The notes below the pieces were generated by a model. That model did not search any database. It saw only the letters and a list, made by a program, of their open reading frames with translations, and was not told where the DNA came from. The position numbers and the translations under genes are program-made. Below, in pieces: positions 1 to 10,288 of a DNA stretch of 64,000 nt. Source of the stretch: Centrapalus pauciflorus (lineage: Eukaryota > Streptophyta > Magnoliopsida > Asterales > Asteraceae); assembly GCA_020465985.1 (NCBI GenBank), contig JAANYP010000151.1:62001-126000 (forward strand), in the 5' to 3' direction. Numbering within the stretch: position 1 is the stretch's first letter; the number at the start of each line of letters is the position of its first letter.

Positions 1-812
1 TTAATTACTTACATATATTTTGATACTTATTGGTGAATGTACTGACTGTATGGAAACTACTGATTGATTGCTGCATGTTTCTTTAATACTATATTGTATC
101 ATAGAAACGTATGTTGCCAGTACTGAGCTAGACATTTGAAATGCCTTGATTGCATGTTCACTTTTACATTTTATGTAAATATGCATCATGCTTACTGCTT
201 ACTTGACTGTTTATATACCTGCCATTGCATATTGCATCATCCGACCGGACCGAATGTGAGATCTCCATTCACAGGAGGGAATTCTGCAGATTCCTTTCCT
301 ATCTGACTTGTTTCCATACACTTCCCGTAGGGCTTCGGCCTTACATATGGGAATACTGACCGGGTTGTCTCCCAACCTAATTGCCGTCTCTGACGTGTTG
401 ACCGACAGGATCTGATAGTATGTTATATGTGTGTGGTATTTAGTGGAACTCTGTTAACTCACTAAGCTTTGTTAGCTTACTCTGTCATGACAACTCCTTT
501 TCAGGAAAAGCTGATAAAGGCAAGATCATAGCAGGTAGTTCATCCCAGGCTAAGTGAATCTGGATTTTGATGAATAGCAGACCTTGGACTTTTGATGATG
601 CCTATTCTGTAAAGACGATGCGGTCTCGGGTAGCTTGTTCAGTCTTCCGCACTCTGATTGAAGATTTAGAAGCTAGTTAGACCACCATTTGATCTTTAAT
701 TATTGTTGTAATTAAGTATTTTTGCTGATGGGCCTGTGGTATCAAACAATTAATATTATTATGAAATGAAATATTTTGTCGTGTACTGTTTGTGGAAAAA
801 TTGGATGTTACA
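1..812 (+). repeat. Element A 5' LTR, 3' portion only
   Basis: Matches the last third of the LTRs at 2631..5083 and 15814..18193 and ends with the family terminus TTGGATGTTACA. It contains the conserved UUCG hairpin at 327..344 and, near its left end, the LTR segment that resembles the satellite monomer in antisense. In detail it is closer to the minus-strand LTR at 56139..58508 (shared GATGGGCCTGTGG, shared short A/T tract, a near-identical 62-codon antisense reading frame) than to A's own 3' LTR. That is unexpected for an LTR pair made in one transposition. Confidence 0.9.
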
Positions 813-869
813 CGAACTGTGCTTATTTGAATCAGGAAATAATAGCTATTTCCTTTATATTTTCAGCCA
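813..869 (+). other. Element A truncated leader lacking PBS
   Basis: Only 57 bp separate the LTR end from the gag ATG, against 355 bp in element B. The missing part corresponds to B 5084..5381 and removes the initiator-tRNA-Met primer binding site. The left breakpoint falls exactly at the last base of the LTR. The retained part still carries the polypyrimidine tract and TTTTCAG just before the ATG. Confidence 0.85.
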
Positions 870-2630
870 ATGGCTGATAAGAATCTGACTGTTGCCGGTT
901 CCTCAAGGGTTGATAAAGCTGCTGATGCTGCAGCTGATCAACACAAAGAATCTGTTCACATAGAGGACTTAGGCACTGACCCTGAAAATACTGCTAATGA
1001 CTCAAGCAGTACTGCTACGCCTGTGCCTCCCCAGCAGGCTCAATTGATTGACCTCCTTCATAAGTTGAATGAGGATAACCGTAGGCAAATGCAGCTTATG
1101 ATGGATAGGAACCGACTGCAGACTGATATGGCAGTTGAAGACCGATTTAGGGAGATTAAGGACTTGCTGACCAAGGGTAAAGCAGTGATGCAGACTGACG
1201 AAGTAAACCAGCGTGAAATGGAATTTAAGCGCCGTGAAGAAGAACTTAGGTTGCGAGAACTTAAGTTACAGGAATTAGAACTGAAGCATAGGGAAGAAAT
1301 GTTAGCGAAGCCGAAGAAAGACAGGAAGAGGAAACATAGGCATGTGTCCTCTGATGAAAGTGAGACTGACTCTTCCGACCATCACGTTAAGGTGGGACGA
1401 GAGTGTACATTTGTTGACTTTAAGAAATGTGGGGCTCGTACATTTGCGGGGTCATCTGATCCTGTTAAAGCTATGGACAGGGTCGCGAATGTGGAGAAAG
1501 CGTTTAAACTCTCCAAGTGTAATGAAGAAGATAAGGTGACATTTGCGACGGGAATGTTGGAAGATGGAGCTGGCCGTTGGTGGAAGTCAATTACGAATCC
1601 CATGTCTGAAGCAATGGAGAAATCCATTACTTGGGATCAATTTAAGATTCATCTGAAAGAAAAATACTGCCCCCAGGATGTTAAGCGCCAGATGGAGAAA
1701 ACCCTGCTATCTTTTCAGCAAGGTACAAGATCCGTGACGGACTATGAGCTGGAATTTACCACGCTCTCGCTATTATCTGATCACCCTGTTGATACCGACG
1801 AAAGGAGAAGAGATTTGTTTGTGGATGGTTTGGATCGAGAAATTCGGAAGTTTGTGAAATCTGGCAGACCGAGAAGTTATATTGAGGCAGTGGAAATTGC
1901 TAGGGTAGGTGAGCTTGAAATCTATCCTGAGCGCGCATGTCCTTTTATTGCTAAATCTAATAAGAAAGAAAAATCTGAGAGAGCTGAAAAGAAGAATGAA
2001 AGTTCGAAGAAGGGAGATAAGCAGTCTTCCAAGAAAGCTAAGTCGTATGCTGTGACCTCGACGCCAAAGCCTGCTTGTCCTCGCTGCAAGCAAACTCATG
2101 AAGGGAAATGCGATCCTGCGTTTGTTAGATGTTACTGCTGTAGACAGAATGGTCATGATCGGTCAGAATGTCCCAGGCGCAATGAGGCTTGCAGAAACTG
2201 CATTACGTTGGGGCATCATGCTAAAGACTGTACCCGACCCCGATTTGTTCCTCCGCCTACATCTTCACCTCAGCAATCAGTCAAAGGTTCTTCTGCCCGA
2301 GGAATCAACCGAGATCTTTCCAGATGACAGCCGAAGAGGCAAAAGAGACTGCTGACGTCGTCACGGGTACATTTCTTGTTAATGATATGCCTGCCTTAAT
2401 CTTATTTGACTCTGGCTCTAATCTGTCGTATGTGTCTGAAAAGTTTGCTAAACAGTTTGGTTTTGCCCCTGTGATGTTACCTGCACCCTTAGACATAGAA
2501 ACTGCTAGCTCGAATTTTGTGACTGTGAATAGAGTCTTTCGTTCCTGTAAGCTAGTGATTGATGACCTCTCCTCGGACGTTGACCTGATACCGATGTGGA
2601 TTAGGGAATTCGATGTTATTATAGGAATGG
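870..2630 (+). pseudogene. gag-pol: Element A gag and N-terminal protease (5' half of gag-pol), frameshifted
   Basis: Structural Gag followed by the start of the aspartic protease. The ATG at 870 begins MADKNLTVAGSS, the same start as in elements B, D and I. Features in order: an acidic, low-complexity N-terminus; a charged coiled-coil-like stretch (about residues 65-155); the conserved Gag core ending near residue 310; a Lys-rich linker; then a CPRC-type motif and two CCHC knuckles of form CX2CX4HX4C (about residues 400-455). One C is missing from the GCCCC run at about 2296, so this frame stops at TGA 2325..2327. Protease continues in the next frame from 2324 with the FDSGS active-site motif, up to the element B insertion at 2630. 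B, D and I are open across this point, so the lesion is private to A. Confidence 0.9.
2626..2630. repeat. Target-site duplication AATGG, left copy (element B)
   Basis: AATGG directly precedes the B 5' LTR and recurs at 12721..12725 after its 3' LTR. A five-base TSD is normal for Ty3/Gypsy integrases. Confidence 0.95.
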
Positions 2631-2967
2631 TGTAACAGCCCGTAATTTATTAAATACAAATTACAGCAACAGACTTTGGATAATAAGGCAATTTTATCCA
2701 AATATTAGAAATTAACTGAAAACATGAATCTTAAATAGTTAATTATATTAAGTTATAATTATTTATGAAAAGTTGCCCAAAATTAGCTGAAATAAAATTA
2801 ATAATTAAAATTCAGCTAAATGACAAATTAAAGACTGAAAATGACGAAACGGACTAAAATGAATAAAAATGTGACTAAAAGACATTTATGCAAGTCGGAT
2901 TGTTGGGAAATAAAGTTGGTCAATTCCGGATAATTCAGTAGAAAATCTGATTTTTTCCCTATTTTCC

Positions 2968-2975
2968 TATAAATA
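2968..2975 (+). promoter_or_regulatory. Predicted Pol II TATA box of the LTR promoter (TATAAATA)
   Basis: TATAAATA lies about 340 bp into the LTR, followed by a GGG and a CT-rich tract typical of a plant 5' UTR. It is kept in the other + strand LTRs, for example 10627..10634, 16150..16157, 22396..22403 and 28354..28361. The U3/R boundary would be roughly 25-35 bp downstream; that is inference. Confidence 0.75.
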
Positions 2976-3165
2976 GGGCAGCCCTCCTCATTTCTTAAGT
3001 TTGGAAAATCTAGAACTCTCTCCTTCTCTCTCTACACTCTCACCTTCTCTCTAGAATTCCTCCTAATCGAACCGTCGGATTCTCGTGATTCATACGCCAT
3101 CGGATAGAGATCGTCGAGCTCTTCACGAATCTACCATTGCATGTTTGATTTCGTCCGGATTTAAG

Positions 3166-3264
3166 GTAAGATCGGCCCTATTTCTGTCTTTTGGTTCGGT
3201 TTTGAAGAGCAAACTCGAAATTTCTCAAACTCTCTTCATTCGAAGCTGATTTACTCTCGTTTAG
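3166..3264 (+). other. Possible 99-bp intron in the LTR 5' UTR
   Basis: The upstream junction reads AAG|GTAAGATC and the downstream one CTCGTTTAG|GACCTG, both good plant splice-site matches, enclosing a T-rich interval. The same junctions appear in every LTR that covers this region. It lies about 165 bp after the presumed transcription start. A second donor-like AAG|GTTAGTGAC follows at 3318/3319, with candidate acceptors CTTTTTCAG|GAAAAG (ending 4766) and TATATTTTCAG (ending 5435) just before the gag ATG. No transcript evidence is available here. Confidence 0.4.
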
Positions 3265-3419
3265 GACCTGTTCTTGCTTGGAAAACGTCTACAATCGACT
3301 GCTATAGCTTGGACTAAGGTTAGTGACTATTTCTCCCTTATTTTTGTTGAGTTTCATAGTTAAAAACCTGGAAAAAAACGATGAACTTGATGAACAAACT
3401 CGAGAACTTTATGTGTAGA

Positions 3420-3790
3420 CTCGAAGGGGGGGGGGTGGAATTCGAATCTGTTTCCCCCTAGAGTCGAATGAAGGGTCCTCGAATCTATTTTTCCCCCTAG
3501 ACTCGAGATATGCTTCGAATGTATAGGTGTATTTCGAATCTAGTGCTGCCAGTCGAGTCTATGTATGTTAAATTTCGAATCTGTTGTTGGCCTTCGAATC
3601 TAGGCATTAGGTTCGAGTCTATTGGATGCCTTCGAGTCTAGAAATGCTTCAAATCTGTGGTGGGCCTTCGAATCTATGCTTTGGGATCGAATCTATTGCC
3701 TTCGAATGTATATGTTCGAATCTAACTTCATAGATTCGAATATGTATATGTTTCAAATCTATCTCTTTAAATTCAAATCTGGTTTAGTTC
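3420..3790 (+). repeat. Degenerate TTCGAATC/TCGAGTCT motif cluster in the LTR
   Basis: About twenty near-copies of a 9-10 bp motif (TTCGAATCTA, TTCGAGTCTA, GATTCGAATC) are spaced irregularly by 8-30 bp. The core TTCGAA is palindromic, so the cluster reads similarly on both strands. Every full LTR in the window has its own version with different spacing (for example 16600..16900, 22850..23130, 34530..34850 and the minus-strand LTRs). Confidence 0.8.
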
Positions 3791-4536
3791 CGAGCCAAGG
3801 ATAAATCCCTAAATCAGATTAAGTTATTAAACAACCTATTGTAATTAAAAGTATCTTTTGATTATGATAAAAACTCACAAGTTCAAGATGCATATCTATT
3901 TTATGCACAAATGAATTAACAGACTCTGTACAAACCCTTAAAATGTGTAAGACCTGTTCAACTTGCTAAGTAATACGATTGGCTTTGTTTCAAGGCCACA
4001 CATCTATAATTAGATGAATCGTATTAATCTGATAAGAATAGATTCACCTTGGGACGATAGGAACTACCTCAGACTCGACAGCCAGAATTGACAATAAACT
4101 GAATATATAACTAGGGTTATATAGATTATGACTCAGACTTGACATTAATATGCCAGACTTGAAACTGAACTGCAGGAACCCGTCGATTTGACAGAGTAAA
4201 CTGAACCGCTTAATTCGTTAAGCATTATCTGACTACGGACCACTGTGAGTGACAGATTTCATTATTTACTTGCATATATTTCGATACTTATTGGTGAATG
4301 TAGTGACTGTATGGAAACTTCCGATTGATTGCTGCATGTTTCTTTAATATTATATTGTATTATAGAAACGTACTTTTGACATTACTGAAGCTAGACACTT
4401 GAATTGCCTTGATTGCATGATCACTTTTACATTTTATGTAAATACTTATCATGCTTACTGCTTACTTGACTGTTGATATACTTGCCGCTGCATACTGCAT
4501 TATCCGACAGGACCGAATGTGAGATCTCCATTCACA

Positions 4537-4658
4537 GGAGGGAATTCTGCAGATTCCTTTCCTATTTGACTTGTTTCCATACACTTCCCGTAGGGCTTCG
4601 GCCTTACACATGGGAATACCGACTGGGTTGTCTCCCAACCTTTTTGCCGTCTCTGACG
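4537..4658 (+). other. Conserved RNA stem-loop domain within the LTR transcript
   Basis: Successive self-complementary segments: an imperfect stem at 4537..4562 around a TGCA loop; GTAGGGC-TTCG-GCCTTAC at 4590..4607, a 7-bp stem with one G-U pair capped by a C(UUCG)G tetraloop; GGTTG-TCTCC-CAACC at 4626..4640; and CGTC-TCT-GACG at 4648..4658. The UUCG hairpin is seen in essentially every LTR, and several substitutions in the minus-strand LTRs keep pairing through G-U or A-U changes. No function is assigned. An RNA role in packaging, translation or reverse transcription is inference. Confidence 0.6.
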
Positions 4659-5086
4659 TATTGCCGACAGGATCTGATAGTATGTTATATGTGTGTGGTA
4701 ACTAATGGAACTCTGTTAACTCACTAAGCATTGTTAGCTTACTCTGTCATGACAACTCTTTTTCAGGAAAAGCTGATAAAGGCAAGATCATAGCATGTAC
4801 TTCGTCCCAGGCTAAGTGAATCGGGATTTTGATGAATAGCAGACCTTTGGACTTTTGATGACGCCTATTTTGAAAAGATGATGCGGTCTCGGGTAGCTTG
4901 TTCAGTCTTCCGCACTCTGATTGAAGATTTAGAAGCTAGTTAGACCACCATTTGATTTTAATATATTGTTGTAATTAAGTATTCATGCTGATGGACCTGT
5001 GGTATCAAACAATTAGTAATATTTATTACCTAATCAAATGAAATATTATGACGTGTACTGTTTGTGGAAACTTGGATGTTACAAAG

Positions 5087-5099
5087 TTGGTATCAGAGC
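5087..5099 (+). other. Element B primer binding site (initiator tRNA-Met type)
   Basis: TTGGTATCAGAGC begins three bases after the LTR end. TGGTATCAGAGC is the classic complement of the plant initiator tRNA-Met 3' end, used by many plant Gypsy and Copia elements. Confidence 0.9.
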
Positions 5100-5438
5100 A
5101 GCAGTTTAATCATCGGATTGGCCACCCGATACTTAAACTACTGGTATGGTATGGACTATGTGACTCTGAATTCCCGAACAAGTCACCGAGACCTAGGGTA
5201 ACCTAATTAGTAAAGGACTACCCACACAACTTGACCTAAGATAGGCAAATGATGACTGATAGGATGGGGGAGGGATTGACTGCTTGATACTGACTTGACT
5301 TTGACTTGACTTTGTGAGCCTGACTAACTGCCTTCATATCTATGAATTTAGATATGATTATCTGACGTAGGAATTATGACTCGAACTGTGCTTATTTGAA
5401 TCAGGAAATAATAGCTATTTCCTTTATATTTTCAGCCA
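5100..5438 (+). other. Element B untranslated leader
   Basis: 339 bp without a coding frame of its own. It holds a short run of TGACTTGACTT-like repeats near 5290..5315 and ends in a pyrimidine-rich tract with TTTTCAG three bases before the gag ATG. The same leader is found in D, H and I. Confidence 0.8.
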
Positions 5439-8400
5439 ATGGCTGATAAGAATCCGACTGTTGCCGGTTCCTCAAGGGTTGATAAAGCTGCTGATGCTGC
5501 AGCTGATCAACACAAAGAATCTGTTGATGTAGAGGACTTAGGCACTGACCCTGAAAATACTGCTAATGACTCAAGCAGTACTGCCACCCCTGTGCCTCCT
5601 CAGCAGGCTCAATTGATTGACCTCGTTCATAAGTTGAATGAGGATAACCGTAGGCAAATGCAGCTTATGATGGATAGGAACCGACTGCAGACTGATATGG
5701 CAGTTGAAGACCGATTTAGGGAGATTAAGGATTTGTTGACCAAGGGTAAAGCAGTGATGCAGACTGACGAAGTAAACCAGCGGGAAATTGACTTTAAGCG
5801 CCGCGAAGAAGAACTTAGGTTGCGAGAACTTAAGTTACAGGAATTAGAACTGAAGCATAGGGAAGAAATGTTAGCGAATCCGAAGAAAGACAGGAAGAGG
5901 AAACATAGGCATGTGTCCTCTGATGAAAGTGAGACTGACTCTTCCGACCATCACGTTAAGGTGGGACGAGAGTGTACATTTGTTGACTTTAAGAAATGTG
6001 GGGTTCGTACATTTGCGGGGTCATCTGATCCTGTTAAAGCTATGGACTGGGTCGCGAATGTGGAGAAAGCGTTTAAACTCTCCAAGTGTAATGAAGAAGA
6101 TAAGGTGACATTTGCGACGGGAATGTTGGAAGATGGAGCTGGCCGTTGGTGGAAGTCAATTACGAATCCCATGTCTGAAGCAATGGAGAAATCCATTACT
6201 TGGGATCAATTTAAGATTCATCTGAAAGAAAAATAGTGCCCCCAGGATGTTAAGCGCCAGATGGAGAAAACCCTGCTATCTTTTCAGCAAGGTACAAGAT
6301 CCGTGACGGACTATGAGCTGGAATTTACCAGGCTCTCGCTATTATCTGATCACCCTGTTGATACCGACGAAAGGAGAAGAGATTTGTTTGTGGATGGTTT
6401 GGATCGAGAAATTTGGAAGTTTGTGAAATCTGGCAGACCGAGAAGTTATATTGAGGCAGTGGAAATTCCTAGGGTAGGTGAGCTTGAAATCTATCCTGAG
6501 CGCGCATGTCCTTTTATTGCTAAATCTAATAAGAAAGAAAAATCTGAGAGAGCTGAAAAGAAGAATGAAAGTTCGAAGAAGGGAGATAAGCAGTCTTCCA
6601 AGAAAGCTAAGTCGTATGCTGTGACCTCGACGCCAAAGCCTGCTTGTCCTCGCTGCAAGCAAACTCATGAAGGGAAATGCGATCCTGCGTTTGTTAGATG
6701 TTACTGCTGTAGACAGAATGGTCATGATCGGTCAGAATGTCCCAGGCGCAATGAGGCTTGCAGAAACTGCATTACGTTGGGGCATCATGCTAAAGACTGT
6801 ACCCGACCCCGATTTGTTCCTCCGCCTACATCTTCACCTCAGCAATCAGTCAAAGGTTCTTCTGCCCCGAGGAATCAGCCAAGATCTTTCCAGATGACAG
6901 CCGAAGAGGCAAAAGAGACTGCTGACGTCGTCACGGGTACATTTCTTGTTAACGATATGCCTGCCTTAATCTTATTTGACTCTGGCTCTAATCTGTCGTT
7001 TGTGTCTGAAAAGTTTGCTAAACAGTTTGACTTTGCCTCTGTGATGTTACCTGCACCCTTAGACATAGAAACTGCTAGCTCGAATTATGTGACTGTGAAT
7101 AGAGTCTTTCGTTCCTGTAAGCTAGTGATTGATGACCTCTCCTCGGACGTTGACCTGATACCGATGTGGATTAGGGAGTTCGATGTTATTATAGGAATGG
7201 ACTGGCTAATGATGAACAATGCTGAAATCCTTTGTGCAAAAAGGATAATTAGAATTAGAACCCCCGAAGGAAGTGAACGTTATGTTTATGGCGATAGAAA
7301 GACTCGAAATTTAGGTCTCATCTCTGTAATGAAAGCCCGAAAGTGCCTAACCAAAGGTTGTTCCGCCTATTTAGCCTATGCCATAGATGCTAAAGAAGTT
7401 AAAAAGACCTTGTCTGAAGTACCTGTAGTCCAAGAATTCCCTGATGTATTCCCGGATGACATCTCTGGATTGCCACCAGATCGTCAAATCGAATTCCACA
7501 TTGACCTTGTACCGGGTGCTGCTCCAATCGCGAAAGCCCCTTACCGTCTTGCTCCGAATGAAATGAAGGAAATGATGAGTCAGTTACAGGAATTATTGGA
7601 AAAAGGGTTTATTCGTCCGAGTACTTCTCCTTGGGGTGCTCCGGTTCTTTTTGTTAAGAAGAAGGATGGTACCTTTCGTATGTGTATCGATTATCGGGAG
7701 TTAAATAAGGTAACTATTAAGAACCGATACCCTCTGTCTAGAATTGATGACTTGTTTGATCAACTGCAAGGGGCTAGTTATTTTTCAAAGATTGATCTCC
7801 GATCTGGATATCATCAGCTCAAAGTATTTGAGTCTGACGTACCGAAGACTGCATTTCGTACTCGTTACGGCCATTTTGAGTTCCTAGTAATGCCGTTTGG
7901 GCTCACAAATGCCCCGGCAGCATTTATGGACCTCATGAATAGAGTATGTAGACCAATGCTGGATAAATCAGTGATAGTCTTCATTGATGACATCTTGATT
8001 TACTCCAAGTCTGAATCTGATCATGCGATGCATTTGCGAGAATTGCTAGAATTGTTACGAAAGGAACGACTCTATGCAAAATTCTCCAAATGTGAATTCT
8101 GGTTACGCCAGGTGCAATTTTTAGGACATATTGTCTCGGGTGAGGGAATAGCCGTAGATCCATCAAAGGTTGATGCGGTTCAGAAGTGGGAAGCGCTGAA
8201 AAGCGTATCTGAAGTTCGAAGTTTCTTGGGTTTAGCAGGCTATTATAGAAGATTTATCCGTGATTTCTCCAAGATTGCGGTGCCTTTAACGAGTCTGACG
8301 AAGAAAGAAGTTATGTTTGAATGGAATGAATCTCAAGATCGAGCCTTTGAGACTTTGAAGCGTAAGCTAATTGAAGCACCGGTTTTGGCCTTACCTGAGG

Positions 8401-10250
8401 GTAATGACGATTTTGTAGTCTATAGTGATGCTTCTAAGATGGGATTAGGCTGTGTGGTGATGCAAAGGGATAAAGTAATTGCCTACGCATCAAGGCAGCT
8501 AAAGACGCATGAGAAGAATTATCCTACGCATGATTTAGAACTTGCAGCCGTGACCTTTGCACTGAAGATTTGGCGGCATTATCTGTATGGGACTAGATGC
8601 AAGTTATATACTGATCACAAAAGTCTGAAGTATATATTTGACTAGAAAGAGCTGAATATGCGACAAAGGCGATCTATGGAATTGATTAAAGACTATGACT
8701 GTGAAATCCTTTACCATCCAGGTAAAGCAAACATTGTAGCAGATGCCCTAAGCCGCAAAACCGGACTAGACCATTATACCCGATGTTATGCTTTGACTTC
8801 TGTTGTTTTGGAGTCTGCCTTGCCTGAGTCGATTATTGTCGCTCAAACCGAAGCTATTCGGGATGAGAACTTGAAATCTGAACGTATGGTTACTTATGTG
8901 ACCAAGTTGACCCTTGATAATCGTGGTCTTAGGCTGTTCATGAATAGAATATGGGTCCCTAGATTAGGAGGTATTCGTGATCAAATTCTGTCGGAGGCTC
9001 ATATGTCAAAATTTTCGGTACATCCTGGTTCTACTAAAATGTACCAAGATTTGAAAACGGAATATTGGTGGCCTGGAATGAAGAAGGACATAGGACGATA
9101 TGTAGAAAATTGCATGACTTGTTTACAAGTCAAATCTGAACATCAGAAGCCGTATGGGGAACTACAACCATTGCCAGTCCCGGAATGGAAGTGGGACCAC
9201 ATAACCATGGACTTTGTGACGAAGCTGCCCAGGACTAAGCGGAATCATGACTCTATATGGGTAATAGTGGATCGACTTACTAAGTCAGCCCATTTCCTAC
9301 CTATACGTAAAGATGAACGCCTCGAAAAGTTAGCTGAATTGTACGTAAAGGAAATCGTGACTAGACATGGTGTGCCATTGTCTATAGTATCGGACCGTGA
9401 CAGCAGATTTACTTCTCGTTTTTGTAAGGCTTTTCAGAATGGACTAGGAACTGAACTTAAGATGAGCACCGCTTATCATCCAGAAACTGACGGGCAAAGT
9501 GAGAGAACGATTTTGACCTTAGAAGATATGTTACGTGCCTGTGTGATTGATCTCGGTGGAAGTTGGGATACTCACCTGCCGTTTGTGGAGTTTGCTTATA
9601 ACAATAGTTATCACTCGACTATTGGAATGCCTCCATATCAGCTTTTGTACGGACGTCGATGCAGAACTCCAACCTGTTGGAGGGAAACAGGTGAACGGCC
9701 GATCTCTGGACCAGCGATTTTGCAAGAAGCCCATGACCAACTACAGTTGATTCGACAGCGGATTCAGACTTCTCAAGACAGACAAAAGAAGTATCATGAT
9801 AAAAGACGGAAACCAATCGCGTTTGTAGTTGGAGATAAAGTGTTGCTGAAGGTCTCGCCAAGAAAAGGAATAGTTAGGTTCGGCAAACGGGGGAAGTTGA
9901 GCCCTCGATTTGTGGGTCCTTTTGAAATTCTCGAGCGTATAGGATTGCAAGCCTACAGATTAAAGCTGCCTGCCGAAATGACTGGGATTCATGATGTATT
10001 TCATGTGAGTAATCTTCGAAAGTGTTTAGCTGACGCTGAAGCTGTGATTCCTTGGAAAGACGTACAAATTGATGAGCAGTTGCGATACGAAGAAGAGCCC
10101 GAGCATATAATCGATCATAAGGTTTCGAAATTGCGCAACAAGGAAATTCCAATGGTGTTAGTTCAATGGAAATACCATAAGGGATCTGCGCAAACTTGGG
10201 AACGAGAAGACGAGATTAGGCAGAAGTATCCGAAGTTATTTCTGTCTTAG
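5439..10250 (+). pseudogene. gag-pol: Element B gag-pol polyprotein, two in-frame stops
   Basis: One frame of 1,603 codons encodes Gag, protease, RT, RNase H, integrase and a chromodomain-like tail. Approximate residues: coiled-coil-like charged N-terminal region 65-155; Gag core to 310; zinc knuckles 400-455; protease FDSGS about 512; RT FIDD about 848; RNase H SDASKMG about 995; integrase zinc-binding HPGST...CMTC about 1194-1226; catalytic D at MDFVTKL (1257), D at SDRDSRF (1318) and E at DGQSERT (1353); GPF motif about 1493; chromodomain-like tail 1550-1600. Premature stops are TAG at 6234..6236 (Tyr in A and I) and TAG at 8643..8645 (a Gln CAG in A and I, a C-to-T change in a CAG context). 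All key catalytic motifs survive. Confidence 0.93.
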
Positions 10251-10275
10251 TCGATTCCGAGGACGGAATCAATGT

Positions 10276-10288
10276 AACGGGGGAAGAT
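10276..10288 (+). other. Element B polypurine tract
   Basis: AACGGGGGAAGAT directly abuts the 3' LTR, the place where plus-strand DNA synthesis is primed. The same sequence precedes every 3' LTR in the window. Confidence 0.9.

Larger units (their letters stand above)
2631..5083 (+). repeat. Element B 5' LTR
   Basis: 2,453 bp from TGTAACAGCCCG to TTGGATGTTACA. In order it holds: an A/T-rich U3; a TATA box at 2968..2975; a CT-rich presumed transcript start and 5' UTR; a GTAAG...TTTAG intron-like interval (3166..3264); a second donor-like AAGGTTAGT (3316..3324); a cluster of TTCGAATC/TCGAGTCT motifs (about 3420..3790); a 185-bp stretch homologous to the satellite (4243..4425); and a run of predicted RNA stem-loops (4537..4658). 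A G10-type run near 3426 is also present in the 3' LTR. Confidence 0.95.

Noticed and set aside
1773..2156. Antisense frame of 127 codons opposite gag, also at 6342..6725 and 62264..62647
   Set aside because: It lies opposite the conserved Lys-rich linker and zinc-knuckle coding region, and its persistence follows from gag conservation.
2296..2330. Programmed frameshift between gag and protease in element A
   Set aside because: Elements B, D and I are open in one frame here and have one more C in the run, so A simply has a one-base loss.
3600..3625. tRNA gene suggested by the GTTCGAGTC word
   Set aside because: No A-box, acceptor stem or cloverleaf can be found around any of these motifs.
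4473..4727. Small LTR reading frame of about 80 codons present in several LTRs
   Set aside because: In other LTRs the same DNA is open in a different frame or closed, so DNA or RNA conservation, not protein, explains it.
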